The notes under the pieces: generated by a model
The model's database searches: none
Seen by the model: only the letters and a program-made list of their open reading frames with translations
What the model was told of the DNA's origin: nothing
Source: Arthrobacter sp. MYb213
Lineage (GTDB): Bacteria > Actinomycetota > Actinomycetes > Actinomycetales > Micrococcaceae
Assembly (NCBI RefSeq): GCF_002979915.1
Contig: NZ_PCQA01000003.1
Location: 527,514-591,513 of the forward strand
Length of the DNA stretch: 64,000 nt
Direction of reading: 5' to 3'
In this document: piece after piece, positions 43,901-52,132 of the stretch
Layout: every line of letters starts with the position of its first letter
How positions within the stretch are numbered: position 1 is the first letter of the stretch
Position numbers and translations under genes: made by a program

Positions 43901-45593
43901 CCAACGAACCTTCCAATGGAAGGAAACCATTGGCGCTGTGGAAGCGCGGCCAACCAACTGGAACTTCTGGGGTTACAACCAGTCCTATGGAATCGGCTAC
44001 TTGGAGTACCTGAAATGGGCCGAAGATCTGGGTGCCACTGCATTGCCAGTGGTTTCGGTCGGAGCCAATGGCTGCGGATCGAAAATCCCGGAGATGACCG
44101 ATGACAAGCGCATTGAGCGTTGGGTTCAAGACACCGTGGATTTGATCGAGTTCGCCAATGGCGGCACCGACACGGTCTGGGGCGCGAAGCGCGCTGAGCT
44201 GGGCCACCCTGAACCATTCGGGATCAAGTACATCGGCCTTGGCAATGAGGAAGTCACCAAGACCTTCGAAGCGAATTTCCCGAAATTCCGCGATGCTCTG
44301 GCACAGAAGTACCCGGAGATCACCATCATTTCGAATAGTGGGCCCGATGATGCAGGAACCCGCTTTGACGAACTGTGGAAGTTCAACAAGGAACAAAATG
44401 TGGACATGGTCGACGAGCATTACTATAACGACCCATCCTGGTTCCTAGGCAACGACGAACGCTACGATGCCTATGACCGCAATGGGCCGGAAGTATTTCT
44501 TGGCGAGTACGCATCGCGGGGCAATAGCTTTGCTAATGCCCTGTCCGAAGCTGCGTACATGACCGGTCTTGAACGAAACTCCGACGTGGTCACACTGGCT
44601 TCGTATGCTCCAATGTTCGCCAATGAGGATTATGTCCAGTGGTCGCCGGATCTCATGTGGTTCGACAACGACCAGTCTTGGGGATCGGTAAACTACTACA
44701 ACCAGAAACTGTGGATGAACAACGTTGGGCAGCAAGTTGTGCCTTCGGAACTAAGCGGGCAGTCGGCCACCGCCAAGGACATCTCTGGCGGAGTGTTCCT
44801 GAGCAGCTGGCTGACCAAGACGGCCTATGACAACCTCGAAGTCACCTCCAATGCCACCGGTGAGACCCTGTTCTCAGACGACTTTTCCGATGCATCGGCA
44901 TGGGACGCCCAAGGCGGGGCATGGGCAGTTGAAGACGGACGCTACGTCCAGTCGGATACCGGGGCTGAAGATCCCCGGAGCCTGATTAAGGGGGCTTATG
45001 GCAAAGAGTGGGATAACTACACAGTTGAGCTCACCGCCCGAAAGGAAGCCGGCGAGGAAGGATTCTTGATCGGGTTTGCCGCTGGGGCTGCCGATGAGTT
45101 CTATTGGTGGAATCTCGGTGGCTGGGGTAACACCCGTTCGGTGCTTGAACGCGCTGATGGCGCCCGTCAGGGCGAAGTTGTTGCCGGTCCCGATGTCAGC
45201 CTTGAAACCGGGAAAGACTACCAGGTCAAGATCGTGGTGGACGGGGAGACTATCAAGCTGTATTTGGATGGACAGCTCCAACTCGAGTACACCGAGCCAG
45301 TGGCTAAGTCGCTGTACCAGGTGGTTACCCGTGATACCGAAGCCAACGAGCTGATCGTGAAGCTGGTCAATCCAACCGGCTATGCGTCCCAGACCAAGAT
45401 CGAAGTTCAAGATCTTGCTGTGGGCTCGAAGGTGAAGGGCACCGAATTGGTGGCTGCGCCAGAGGCCCAGAACACCAAGGAGGATCCTACCAACGTGGTG
45501 CCTCGGGAATTCGAGCTGGCAGCTGCACAAGACGGCCTGTCCTATGAAGTTCCGGCCTATTCGGTAACCTTCCTCAGGCTAGCGCAAAAGTAG
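40980..45593 (+). CDS. Secreted GH43-like / GH51 alpha-L-arabinofuranosidase fusion
   Basis: 1,537 residues from the ATG at 40980 (GGAGG 12 nt upstream; an adjacent GTG is possible). A Sec signal peptide (about 1-25, ASAMA) is followed by a GH43-like five-blade propeller (about 48-370; TKGLRDPFLIR, GNLWAPEAHWDEA). A Pro-rich linker and a LamG-like sandwich (about 400-590) come next, then a region with Ser/Asp repeats, a carbohydrate-binding-like module, and a GH51 (beta/alpha)8 barrel (about 740-1280). Acid/base Glu near 1090 (GLGNEEV) and nucleophile Glu near 1176 (LGEYASRG) are visible. Another binding module is inserted near 1300-1450 before the C-terminal beta domain. It should free L-arabinofuranose from arabinan or arabinoxylan for the upstream importer. 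No LPxTG anchor is seen. Confidence 0.9.
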   Translation: MHPRKRWAVPLALLVSLSIPASAMAVVPGTSWQSRATTAESGDPASDNYEAYVFPYFTGESTDDGEKIHMAVSQKNDPNSWHTLNDGEPVLESTLGTKGLRDPFLIRSNDGSKYYLLATDLKMYGGGSFGEAQESGSHSLMIWESPDLINWSEQREIDLAPENSGNLWAPEAHWDEATGQYVVYWASALYPDEEPEAEHDIQESYQRMMYSTTTDFVDFSEPKVWIDEKQGPGLGMIDSTVAEVDDTYYRLTKDEGDMSVRMESSPELLRTQGVAEGDGWDMIAEKIGVGEPNPWGGTFTSGEGPTMFPSLTEDSWYLMIDQPSYHGGQGYMLFESQDLAGGDWTSVPDAKLPSSPRHGTVLPITAEEQQDLIAAYPPGEEPEAPGPVVPGPDPELPEGTFKEDFEDGELDSRFQIINEQADAWELKDSALNLKSLKGDTWQDSNDAKNLFMVGVPTGDFSVATHLSAPVSKDFQGAGLVAWDDFDNYLRAGLAHVGSAPNGPIVIESGVESEGAFSSEYTARPESSTEWLRIDRKGKELTVYYGDSEGKWAEAASFIVEWDTTKVGLYALAAQDGTGHTAAFDSFWLNESGAMDLVPEDQFTLKASADQGYLTADKHQRLTLSDERPSSEIRFSATESSSDDDEGKRPVILSTESGNLDVKGKKLQLTPEADTTWRMVDAGGGKLNIRIAEAAKENSAWVVRHKNGSLRLGSKSDAVGFKLGSGELGNQVLTIDGDGTKNEISESMYGAFYEDINYAADGGLYAELVRNRSFEFNESDNKDFTPLTAWKALGGADLEVKSERDQWLNDSNRSYLELNAQAAGGGVQNASYNEGVALKKGNKYDFSVFARAEKEQDVEVKLTSADGSKVISSTTVRISGDNEWKKYEATLGANESTNAARLSLEATEAGSIKLDMVSLFPQDTWVGPVNGKSVLRKDLAEMVAEMNPTFLRFPGGCVTNVGTFDTYVESDGQDRQRTFQWKETIGAVEARPTNWNFWGYNQSYGIGYLEYLKWAEDLGATALPVVSVGANGCGSKIPEMTDDKRIERWVQDTVDLIEFANGGTDTVWGAKRAELGHPEPFGIKYIGLGNEEVTKTFEANFPKFRDALAQKYPEITIISNSGPDDAGTRFDELWKFNKEQNVDMVDEHYYNDPSWFLGNDERYDAYDRNGPEVFLGEYASRGNSFANALSEAAYMTGLERNSDVVTLASYAPMFANEDYVQWSPDLMWFDNDQSWGSVNYYNQKLWMNNVGQQVVPSELSGQSATAKDISGGVFLSSWLTKTAYDNLEVTSNATGETLFSDDFSDASAWDAQGGAWAVEDGRYVQSDTGAEDPRSLIKGAYGKEWDNYTVELTARKEAGEEGFLIGFAAGAADEFYWWNLGGWGNTRSVLERADGARQGEVVAGPDVSLETGKDYQVKIVVDGETIKLYLDGQLQLEYTEPVAKSLYQVVTRDTEANELIVKLVNPTGYASQTKIEVQDLAVGSKVKGTELVAAPEAQNTKEDPTNVVPREFELAAAQDGLSYEVPAYSVTFLRLAQK

Positions 45594-45616
45594 CAATTAC
45601 CAGCTATGCCATGAGC

Positions 45617-45654
45617 TTGCCCCCATTTCGCGGTCGAACGCGAGGTGGGGGCAA
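45617..45654 (+). terminator. Hairpin after the glycosidase gene
   Basis: A 16-pair stem (45617-45632 with 45639-45654, two G-U pairs) around a 6-nt loop, 24 bp after the stop. No clear T-run follows, like the other hairpins of this locus. Confidence 0.7.
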
Positions 45655-46080
45655 CGCTTGTAGTCCCAGCATGGCATTTACTTGGAGGTCAAAGTCCTCT
45701 GGTCGAGAAGGCGGTTTACGACCTGGCCAATGGCAACTGCATCACCGCAACGGCAAGTGTATAAATGTACCGGGCGCAGGTGGGAAGTGAATATTCTTAT
45801 CCGGGAAGTCCATCCGGTCATCGAACAGGGGTATCGGTGAATTGTTGAAGTTGATCTTGAGGCGTTCTTTACCGGGTGAACCATGACGTGCTGATGCCTA
45901 AGGTTTGCGCGGAAAGTGAAAGACAAGCGGGCTCTGCCGAACTCTTATTGGGATGAACTTGGTGTGTTGTTCTTACGCAAGTCTTGGGATCGCTTTCAGT
46001 GTTCTGGCGAACTGCGCGAAACGGACCTCGATTTCCAGTGACGGGGAGGCACGGGTTAGCACCCTCACCTACTAGATGTG
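45655..46080. other. Gene-free stretch between the glycosidase gene and the right repeat
   Basis: About 425 bp. The only longer frame is an 82-codon minus-strand ORF (45678-45926) whose end reads LYTCRCGDAVAIGQVVNRLL. It lacks a clear start signal and I do not recognise it; a degraded zinc-ribbon-like gene is possible. I see no RNA gene. Confidence 0.4.
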
Positions 46081-46116
46081 GTGGTGACTGTACCTGCCTG
46101 ACGGGTATGGTTCAGA
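46081..46116 (+). promoter_or_regulatory. 36-bp direct repeat, right copy, overlapping a likely leaderless promoter
   Basis: Same 36-bp sequence as 35472-35507 (three mismatches). It contains GGGTATGGT, an extended -10-like element (TATGGT at 46106-46111), whose expected start site falls on the ATG at 46118, so the mRNA may be leaderless. There is no ribosome binding site before that ATG. Confidence 0.65.
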
Positions 46117-46117
46117 T

Positions 46118-46606
46118 ATGGCCGTTTCAGACCCACTTTTTCTCGACAAGACCAACCCCGAGCTGTGGAACTCCATAGGGAAGTTCTCCGCTCAAGTTAC
46201 CAAGTCCTATCGCGCCGCTGGGGTCAGTGATCGAACCGCCGAACTGATCAACCTGCGCGTCTCACAGATCAACGGCTGCGCCTACTGCTTAGACCTGCAC
46301 ACCCGTAAGGCACTGGCTGCCGGCGAAACAATGCAACGCATCGTCTTGCTCAGCACCTGGGATGAATGTGGCGGGCACTTCGACGAATTTGAATGCGCGG
46401 CCCTAGCGATCGCGGAGGCCACCACCGACCTACCCAACCCCGAAGAACGCATCGCCGCGGTTGCCTCGGCGCGGCTAGTGCTCAACGATGAACAGGTTGC
46501 AGCGATCCAATGGATCGCGGTGGCAATGAACGCGTTTAATCGCATTTCCATCCTTTCGCGCCACCCGGTGAAGGAAAAAGAACTAGGTCAAGGAACGGCT
46601 AAATGA
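46118..46606 (+). CDS. Carboxymuconolactone decarboxylase / AhpD-like protein
   Basis: 162 residues, all helical. The AhpD-type Cys-x-x-Cys with following His is in NGCAYCLDLHTRKAL near residue 50-60, which supports a thiol-peroxidase-like or alkylhydroperoxidase-type redox role rather than a true decarboxylase. It starts directly after the 36-bp promoter element and overlaps the aminotransferase start by 4 bp. The pair suggests a shared pathway or simply shared expression; the partner reductant is unknown. Confidence 0.88.
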   Translation: MAVSDPLFLDKTNPELWNSIGKFSAQVTKSYRAAGVSDRTAELINLRVSQINGCAYCLDLHTRKALAAGETMQRIVLLSTWDECGGHFDEFECAALAIAEATTDLPNPEERIAAVASARLVLNDEQVAAIQWIAVAMNAFNRISILSRHPVKEKELGQGTAK

Positions 46607-47790
46607 AAGTCTCAAACCGTGGCCAGGTACCGCCCTTTGAGGTCATGCAAATCGTTGATACGGTAGCCACCATGCGTGCCGCCGGCCACGACGTGATCTC
46701 CCTGTGCGTCGGGGAACCTGGCGGGGGAGCTCCGGCTGCAGTCAACGAGCTCGCCTCAAAACTCCATGCCGAGCAGGCAGACTTTGGCTACACCTCAACT
46801 ATCGGTTTAGAACCCACGCGTCAGGCCCTTTCCGATCATTATCGGCTGACCTACGGTGTACAGATCCCGGCGGAAAACTTCGTGATGACCGCAGGATCCT
46901 CCGGCGCATTCCAACTGGCATTTCTAGCAGCATTCGACCAGGGGGACATCGTCGCACTGGCTCGCCCCGGATACCCGGCCTACGCCAACATCTTGCAAGC
47001 CCTAGGACTGAACGTCGTGGATTTGCCTACCGGCCCCGCGCAGCGTTTTCAGCCGACCGTCGAGCTTCTGGAAGCGGCGATAAAACAGCACGGTCGTCTC
47101 GACGGGCTGGTCATCGCCTCCCCGAACAATCCCACCGGAACTATGCTCAGCGCCGAAGAACTCGAAACCTTGGCTAGCTGGTGTCAGGCCAACGGGGTGC
47201 GGCTAATTAGCGACGAAATATACCACGGCATCGAGTTTGTCCCGGAGCGTAAGGGCCACACCTCCTGGGAGTACTCGCGCTCCAGCATTGTGGTGTCCTC
47301 GTTCTCCAAATACTGGGGGATGACCGGCTGGCGTCTGGGCTGGATGATCGTCCCGGATGACATGCTGGCGGTGGTCGATGGGTTGGCCTCGAACCTGGCG
47401 CTATGTGCCCCGGCGCCAGCACAACGCGCGGTTCTCGCGGCATTCGAACCAGACAGTCTCCAAGAAGCAGAAGGACGCGTGCGCGAGTTTGCGCGCACCC
47501 GCGAACTGGTACTGGGCAGTCTCGACAAGCTCGGAATTATTGCGGCCGCCCCGGCCGATGGCGCGTTTTATCTCTACGGAAAACTCTCGCCCCAGGTGCT
47601 TGCTCAGTTCGGCTCGGCTTCGGCTTTTTGCGCCGCGGTGCTCGAAGATGCGCAGGTGGCACTCACCCCAGGCGGGGACTTTGACCCGTTTGAAGGGAAC
47701 CTATTTATCCGGCTATCCTTCGCCGCCGGCTATCACCGGGTGGCCGAAGCACTGGACCGAGTCGAAGAATTCTTGAAAAGGAATATGTAA
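46603..47790 (+). CDS. PLP-dependent aminotransferase, class I/II
   Basis: 395 residues of the aspartate aminotransferase fold type I. The PLP-binding Lys lies in VVSSFSKYWGMTGWRLGW, the Asn in IASPNNPTGTM, the Asp/Tyr pair in LISDEIYHGIEF and the Arg in LFIRLSFAAGY near the C-terminus. It transfers an amino group between an amino acid and a 2-oxo acid; the AspC/MalY-like order fits an aspartate or aromatic/alanine type. Its start overlaps the preceding stop (ATGA), so the two are coupled. Confidence 0.9.
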   Translation: MKVSNRGQVPPFEVMQIVDTVATMRAAGHDVISLCVGEPGGGAPAAVNELASKLHAEQADFGYTSTIGLEPTRQALSDHYRLTYGVQIPAENFVMTAGSSGAFQLAFLAAFDQGDIVALARPGYPAYANILQALGLNVVDLPTGPAQRFQPTVELLEAAIKQHGRLDGLVIASPNNPTGTMLSAEELETLASWCQANGVRLISDEIYHGIEFVPERKGHTSWEYSRSSIVVSSFSKYWGMTGWRLGWMIVPDDMLAVVDGLASNLALCAPAPAQRAVLAAFEPDSLQEAEGRVREFARTRELVLGSLDKLGIIAAAPADGAFYLYGKLSPQVLAQFGSASAFCAAVLEDAQVALTPGGDFDPFEGNLFIRLSFAAGYHRVAEALDRVEEFLKRNM

Positions 47791-47894
47791 CGCCGCTCAG
47801 TTATGCACAGTTCGGCGAGGTGGTTAGTCGCTTACCCGACTAGGGGTTGAAGCTGAGATGAATCACTGATCATCTGCCAGCTAGGAGCCCTGCG

Positions 47895-48251
47895 ATGAGC
47901 GACTTCCCGCTTCCCGTCGACCACGAATGTCTCGCCTGCTATTTGTACCGCGTTGCCGGGCAGTCGCCGTGCGACGGATCCTTGCGCGTACTCAAGGTGT
48001 ACCGCGATCACAGCGCACCGCGGGCCACCGCCTTGGAACGTAAAATTCGGTTGCTGGGCGGTTACTGCGACTGCGAGGTGCTCATGAACGCGTTGCGTCC
48101 GGCAGGCACCGAAGCGATTCGAGCGATAGATCGCGGCGATGATTTGATCTGCAAAGGAGTACGCCGCGGCTGTATTCAACCCTGCGAACAGTGGATGATA
48201 CGCCGCGGCGTGCAATGGGCCGGCGGACAATTCCGCAGCCGGGGTGCTTAA
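47895..48251 (+). CDS. DUF2695-domain protein
   Basis: 118 residues after AGGAG. The domain has CDGSLRVLKVY and GGYCDCEVLMNAL, the cysteine-bearing block that marks DUF2695, and three further cysteines (ECLACYLYR and RRGCIQPCEQ). It could bind a metal, but no function is known for the family. It stands alone and meets the DedA gene end-on with a 5-bp gap. Confidence 0.82.
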   Translation: MSDFPLPVDHECLACYLYRVAGQSPCDGSLRVLKVYRDHSAPRATALERKIRLLGGYCDCEVLMNALRPAGTEAIRAIDRGDDLICKGVRRGCIQPCEQWMIRRGVQWAGGQFRSRGA

Positions 48252-48256
48252 AACTC

Positions 48257-48988
48257 TTAGTCTTCGATCACGTGGGACTGGTTGTTCTTCTTTTTCTTGC
48301 TCGCCATCTGGGCTTTGAGCAGTTCGATCAGGATCGGAATGATCGAGATGAAGACGATCAGGATGAAGATGATGTCGATATTGTCTTTGATCCAGGTGAA
48401 CTGACCCAGCCAGAACCCCAACAAGGTCACGCCGACGCCCCACAACAAGGCACCAACAAGGTTATAGGCGACGAACGTCTTGTGGTTCATCTTGGCTACA
48501 CCAGCGATCACCGGCACGAAGGTGCGCACCACGGGGACGAAGCGTGCAAGGATGACCGCGCGGCCACCGAACTTCTCAAAGAATCCGTGTGCTCGCTCCA
48601 CGTTCGCCTGCGAGAAGAACCGGGAATCTGGCTTCTTGAAGATCGCCGGACCCGTCTTCTTACCAATCATGTAGCCAGTCTGATCACCGGCAAAGGCACA
48701 GACAAAGATTGACAGGGCAAAAAGCCACAGCGGGACGTGAATCGTTCCGGCCGCGATGAGCATGCCCACGGTAAAGAGCATGGAATCGCCTGGCAGGAAG
48801 AACCCGACAAGTAGTCCGGTCTCCGCGAAAACGATGCCACAGACTAACAGGACGACCCATGGGCCTAAGGCCGGGTCGTTAAGGAAGACAACAGGATTCA
48901 GCCAGTCGGGCAGGAACGCTGCTCCGAGGGTTGGCGTCCCGAACTGCGTCATGAGCGAGAGGAAAGAAGTTTGATCTAGCACGCTCAA
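48257..48988 (-). CDS. DedA-family membrane protein
   Basis: 243 residues from a TTG; an ATG 12 codons inside is an alternative and neither has a clear ribosome binding site. The family blocks FAETGLLVGFFLPGDSMLF and FGGRAVILARFVPVVRTFVP, plus MNHKTFVAYNLVGALLWG, are complete and include the Glu and Arg residues needed for function in E. coli YqjA/DedA. Members recycle carrier lipids such as undecaprenyl phosphate or phosphatidylethanolamine, or maintain proton motive force. The C-terminus is a short Lys/Asn-rich tail (SKKKKNNQ). Confidence 0.9.
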   Translation of the reverse strand: MSVLDQTSFLSLMTQFGTPTLGAAFLPDWLNPVVFLNDPALGPWVVLLVCGIVFAETGLLVGFFLPGDSMLFTVGMLIAAGTIHVPLWLFALSIFVCAFAGDQTGYMIGKKTGPAIFKKPDSRFFSQANVERAHGFFEKFGGRAVILARFVPVVRTFVPVIAGVAKMNHKTFVAYNLVGALLWGVGVTLLGFWLGQFTWIKDNIDIIFILIVFISIIPILIELLKAQMASKKKKNNQSHVIED

Positions 48989-49241
48989 AGACTACGGTAA
49001 ATCGCTGTGAGTTTCCCAGAGAGCTGGCCATATTGCTCCTGCGCCCACAGACACTAATTCCATGCAGAATAACGGTATTTAGGCCCTTGACCGGCACAGA
49101 TCTTAGTAATGTGTGCACGGAACGGATTGGAAGCAATTCGCTGATGATGCATCACAAGTTGCCAAGGTCACAGCCTATGCGCAGTTTCAAGTCATCTGGT
49201 TCTCGTACTCTCACCGCTACGCACCTGCGTGGCAGCACCGG

Positions 49242-49270
49242 CATGACAACGGTCATGGTCATGACATGAC
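49242..49270. promoter_or_regulatory. Array of four CATGAC/GTCATG hexamers upstream of the exporter operon
   Basis: CATGAC-aacg-GTCATG-GTCATG-a-CATGAC: the second half (GTCATG-A-CATGAC, 49258-49270) is a perfect 13-bp palindrome and the first half is another inverted pair. It ends 44 bp before the ATPase start. It is a good candidate binding site for the response regulator encoded in the same operon. The rest of the gap 48989-49314 shows nothing else I can support. Confidence 0.6.
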
Positions 49271-49314
49271 TTTCTGCTCTTCTCAGCGTGAGGCATCGCG
49301 CGAAGACTATAAGT

Positions 49315-50232
49315 ATGCAAACGCTGATTAAAACCGAAGCAGTTTCGCTGACCGGGTTGACCAAGACCTTCTCCACCTCGCGCACCAAGGTCCAAGCGGT
49401 CAAAGGAATCGACCTGCAAATCCCCACCGGGCAGATAGTGGCTTTTTTGGGGCCCAATGGTGCCGGGAAAACGACCACCATTGACATGATCCTTGGGCTG
49501 ACCCAACCGACCGCCGGTGCAGCTAAAATCCTCGGTCTTGACCCGCCCCAGGCGGTTTCCTCTGGACGCGTCTCCGCCGTCCTCCAAACCGGAGGGCTAC
49601 TGCGAGATATGACGGTGAAGGAAACCGTGACGGTCATTGCCTCGATGCACGGCAAGTCCGATCGCATCAACGCGGTCATGGAACGAACGGGCCTGACCCG
49701 AATCGCCAAACGGCGTGTGGGCAAATGCTCCGGTGGTGAACAGCAACGCATCAAATTCGCGCTAGCCTTACTTCCCGATCCAGACGTGCTGATCCTCGAC
49801 GAGCCGACGGCCGGCATGGACGTGATGGCCCGCCGCGAATTCTGGTCCACGATGCGATCCGAAGCCACCCAAGGGCGCACCGTCATTTTTGCCACGCACT
49901 ACTTAGAAGAGGCGCAAAACTTCGCCGAACGCACCATCTTGATGAGCCAAGGAAAAATCGTCGCCGACGGTGCCACCGCCGAATTACGTCAGCTCATATC
50001 TGGCCGCACGCTTAGTGCGACGTTCACCTCAGAAGATCAGGGGGAGCAGGCGGCAACATTTGATCAGTCGGTGCAGATTACCGAACGCAACGGCTCACGT
50101 TTCGCATTCCAATGCCAAAACTCGGACCGCTTTGCCGCTGCGCTGCTGGGCGAATACCAAGCCTACGATCTAGAAATTTCCTCCCCGAGCCTGGAAGACG
50201 CCTTCATCCAGCTGACCAAGGACGCCTCATGA
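49315..50232 (+). CDS. ABC-2 type exporter ATPase
   Basis: 305 residues from the ATG at 49315; a GTG nine codons earlier is less likely because it is not needed for the domain. Walker A is GPNGAGKTTTID, the signature KCSGGEQQRIKF departs slightly from LSGGQ, Walker B is DVLILDEPTAGMD and the switch His is in VIFATHYLEEA. A C-terminal domain (about 220-305) is typical of drug or antibiotic exporters of the CcmA/DrrA group. It is coupled to the permease gene by overlap and is followed by its own two-component system. Confidence 0.9.
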   Translation: MQTLIKTEAVSLTGLTKTFSTSRTKVQAVKGIDLQIPTGQIVAFLGPNGAGKTTTIDMILGLTQPTAGAAKILGLDPPQAVSSGRVSAVLQTGGLLRDMTVKETVTVIASMHGKSDRINAVMERTGLTRIAKRRVGKCSGGEQQRIKFALALLPDPDVLILDEPTAGMDVMARREFWSTMRSEATQGRTVIFATHYLEEAQNFAERTILMSQGKIVADGATAELRQLISGRTLSATFTSEDQGEQAATFDQSVQITERNGSRFAFQCQNSDRFAAALLGEYQAYDLEISSPSLEDAFIQLTKDAS

Positions 50233-50984
50233 TGACCACATATATCCGGGTAGAGTTCGCCCGGCACTTCCGCGACGGGTACAACCTCATCTTCGCGTTG
50301 TTGCTCCCGGCAGCCATGTACATTCTGTTCGGCAACATTCCCAGCTACACCGCCTTCGACCTGGGAGCCGGCAACGTGAAGTTCTACTTGATGATTTCCA
50401 TGGCCGCCTACGGCGCAGCAGTCAGCACCGTGGCGATCGCCGGCACCGTCGCGACCGAAACAATGCAGGGCTGGGGCCGACAAATCGCACTGACCAAAAT
50501 GCCACCAGCGGTATTCGTTGGCAGCAAGATGATCGTCGCGGCAACCGTCGCCGGAATTTCCGCTGCCATAGTCTTCGCCTTGGGCGCCGCCACCGGAGCA
50601 AAAGTGAACGAACCATGGATCTGGGGTGCCAGCTACCTGATCGTCCTGCTCGGCGCGATGATCTTCGCCTGTTACGGGATCGGGGTGGGGATGGTCTTCA
50701 AATCGGAGTCCGCCCTGGGCCTAGCCTCCGGGCTGATGGTGTTCTTCGCCTTCTTCGGAAATGTGTTCATGCCCTTGGAAGGTGGCATGTTAGACGCCGC
50801 CCGGTTCACCCCGATGTTCGGCTACGTCGCGTTGGCACGCTACCCGCTGCTCAAAGATATGCCGTCAGGAGTAGAGATGGCGCCGGATCCATTGTGGATG
50901 CCAACGGCTAACCTTGTGGCATGGGCAATCATTTTCGCGCTCTTCGCGGTCGTAGCAACCAGGAAAGCCAAGGCGCGCCAGTGA
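50229..50984 (+). CDS. ABC-2 type exporter permease
   Basis: 251 residues from the ATG at 50229 overlapping the ATPase stop; longer frames start inside the ATPase gene. Six hydrophobic segments are visible, with the ABC-2 pattern (MTTYIRVEFARHFRDGYN elbow, GWGRQIALTKMP and late FGNVFMPLEGGM). It moves lipids, drugs or antimicrobial peptides out of the cell, powered by the preceding ATPase. Its stop overlaps the GTG start of the histidine kinase. Confidence 0.88.
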   Translation: MMTTYIRVEFARHFRDGYNLIFALLLPAAMYILFGNIPSYTAFDLGAGNVKFYLMISMAAYGAAVSTVAIAGTVATETMQGWGRQIALTKMPPAVFVGSKMIVAATVAGISAAIVFALGAATGAKVNEPWIWGASYLIVLLGAMIFACYGIGVGMVFKSESALGLASGLMVFFAFFGNVFMPLEGGMLDAARFTPMFGYVALARYPLLKDMPSGVEMAPDPLWMPTANLVAWAIIFALFAVVATRKAKARQ

Positions 50985-52132
50985 AGCTAAACGCACAAGG
51001 TACCAACCAAGCCCCAGAAGAGCCTTGCGACTTCGGCGATGAGCAGAAGTTCTGGGACCGCTGGGGTTGGATGGTGGCCGGAGTATGGATCATCTTCTTG
51101 GTCTTCCCCATCCTTGACCTGCTCGTCGAAGACTATCCGCTGCCCACCAGAATCATTGGGCTGAGCCTGGTGGTGCTGTTCGCAGCCATTTACCTTCGGG
51201 CTTATGCGAAATATTCGTGGATCGTCGGCCAAGGCGGAACCGATCAACGCCGTGCGCACGTGTATTTCCTGATGCTCTGCGCCATCATCGTCATTGGCGT
51301 CCCGGTGACCGGCTTAACCGTCATGGGTTTGTTCCCGTTCATCACCTCTTATGCAGCGTTCCTGCTGACCAAAAAATGGACCACCACCACCTATGCCACG
51401 GTGCTGGTGGCCTGCTTTGCGCTGCCGGTGTACTTCGGGAAATTCACGGACGCGATCTTCCTGATTGGTCTGAACATTGTCTTGATGGTGGTGTACGTAA
51501 TTACCGTCGCCGCCATCACCCGCTCGACTGATGCCGAGCGGATCCGGGCCGATTTCCTGGTGGTGGCCGAGCAAGAACGCGTGGCCAGAGACGTCCACGA
51601 CGGTATCGGGCACTCGTTGACGGCGCTGAATTTGAAAGCGCAATTGGCCTTGCGGCTGATGGATGAAAAGCAGTACCAGCAGGCTCGTGGCGAATTGGTG
51701 CAACTGAGCGAACTGGCGGTCGACGCCCTAGATTCGGTGCGCACCACCGTCCAAGGACTTAACCGTCAAGACTTAGAGGTTGAACTGGCCGAGCTGCAAC
51801 ATGCGTGTAATGACAACAACCTCGAATTCACGGTAGCCGGAACCGCTGAGCAGATCCCGTTGCAGTATCGCTCGCACGTGGCGTGGATCCTGCGCGAAGC
51901 GGTGACCAACGTGCTGCGTCACGCCCACGCAAGCACGGTGGTGCTGCATATTGAACCGGGCCAAGTCAGTATCGACGATGACGGGGACGGCTGCCAAGCA
52001 AATAGCCCCGGACATGGCATACGAGGAATGCAAGAACGCGCCCGCCAATTCGGCGCCAACTGTACAGTGGGTTCATCACGGCTGGGCGGAACCAGCGTGC
52101 AAGTAGTCTTTGACGCCAAGGAGGCCCGGTGA
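50981..52132 (+). CDS. Sensor histidine kinase (DesK/NarX type) of the exporter operon
   Basis: 383 residues from a GTG that overlaps the permease stop (GTGA). About five to six membrane segments (50-210) without a large external domain are followed by the HisKA_3 helix RVARDVHDGIGHSLTALN and the HATPase domain with ILREAVTNVLRHAHA, DDDGDGC and GHGIRGMQERA. The design matches kinases that sense an antibiotic together with the neighbouring ABC-2 exporter, or membrane fluidity as in DesK. Four bases are shared with the response regulator start. Confidence 0.92.
   Translation: MKLNAQGTNQAPEEPCDFGDEQKFWDRWGWMVAGVWIIFLVFPILDLLVEDYPLPTRIIGLSLVVLFAAIYLRAYAKYSWIVGQGGTDQRRAHVYFLMLCAIIVIGVPVTGLTVMGLFPFITSYAAFLLTKKWTTTTYATVLVACFALPVYFGKFTDAIFLIGLNIVLMVVYVITVAAITRSTDAERIRADFLVVAEQERVARDVHDGIGHSLTALNLKAQLALRLMDEKQYQQARGELVQLSELAVDALDSVRTTVQGLNRQDLEVELAELQHACNDNNLEFTVAGTAEQIPLQYRSHVAWILREAVTNVLRHAHASTVVLHIEPGQVSIDDDGDGCQANSPGHGIRGMQERARQFGANCTVGSSRLGGTSVQVVFDAKEAR

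Noticed and set aside
43728..44420. 230-codon minus-strand ORF inside the glycosidase gene
   Set aside because: Antisense shadow of the GH51 domain, whose catalytic motifs are intact on the plus strand.
45678..45926. 82-codon minus-strand ORF with a CRCGDAV segment
   Set aside because: No start signal and only the last part looks protein-like; kept only as a remark for the gene-free stretch.
35472..46116. Possible transposon or phage-borne element
   Set aside because: The 36-bp repeats lack terminal inverted repeats and no transposase, integrase or tRNA gene lies nearby, so only an island with direct-repeat flanks is claimed.
47832..48443. 203-codon minus-strand ORF over DUF2695 and the end of DedA
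   Set aside because: It spans the junction of two well-supported genes and has no domain.
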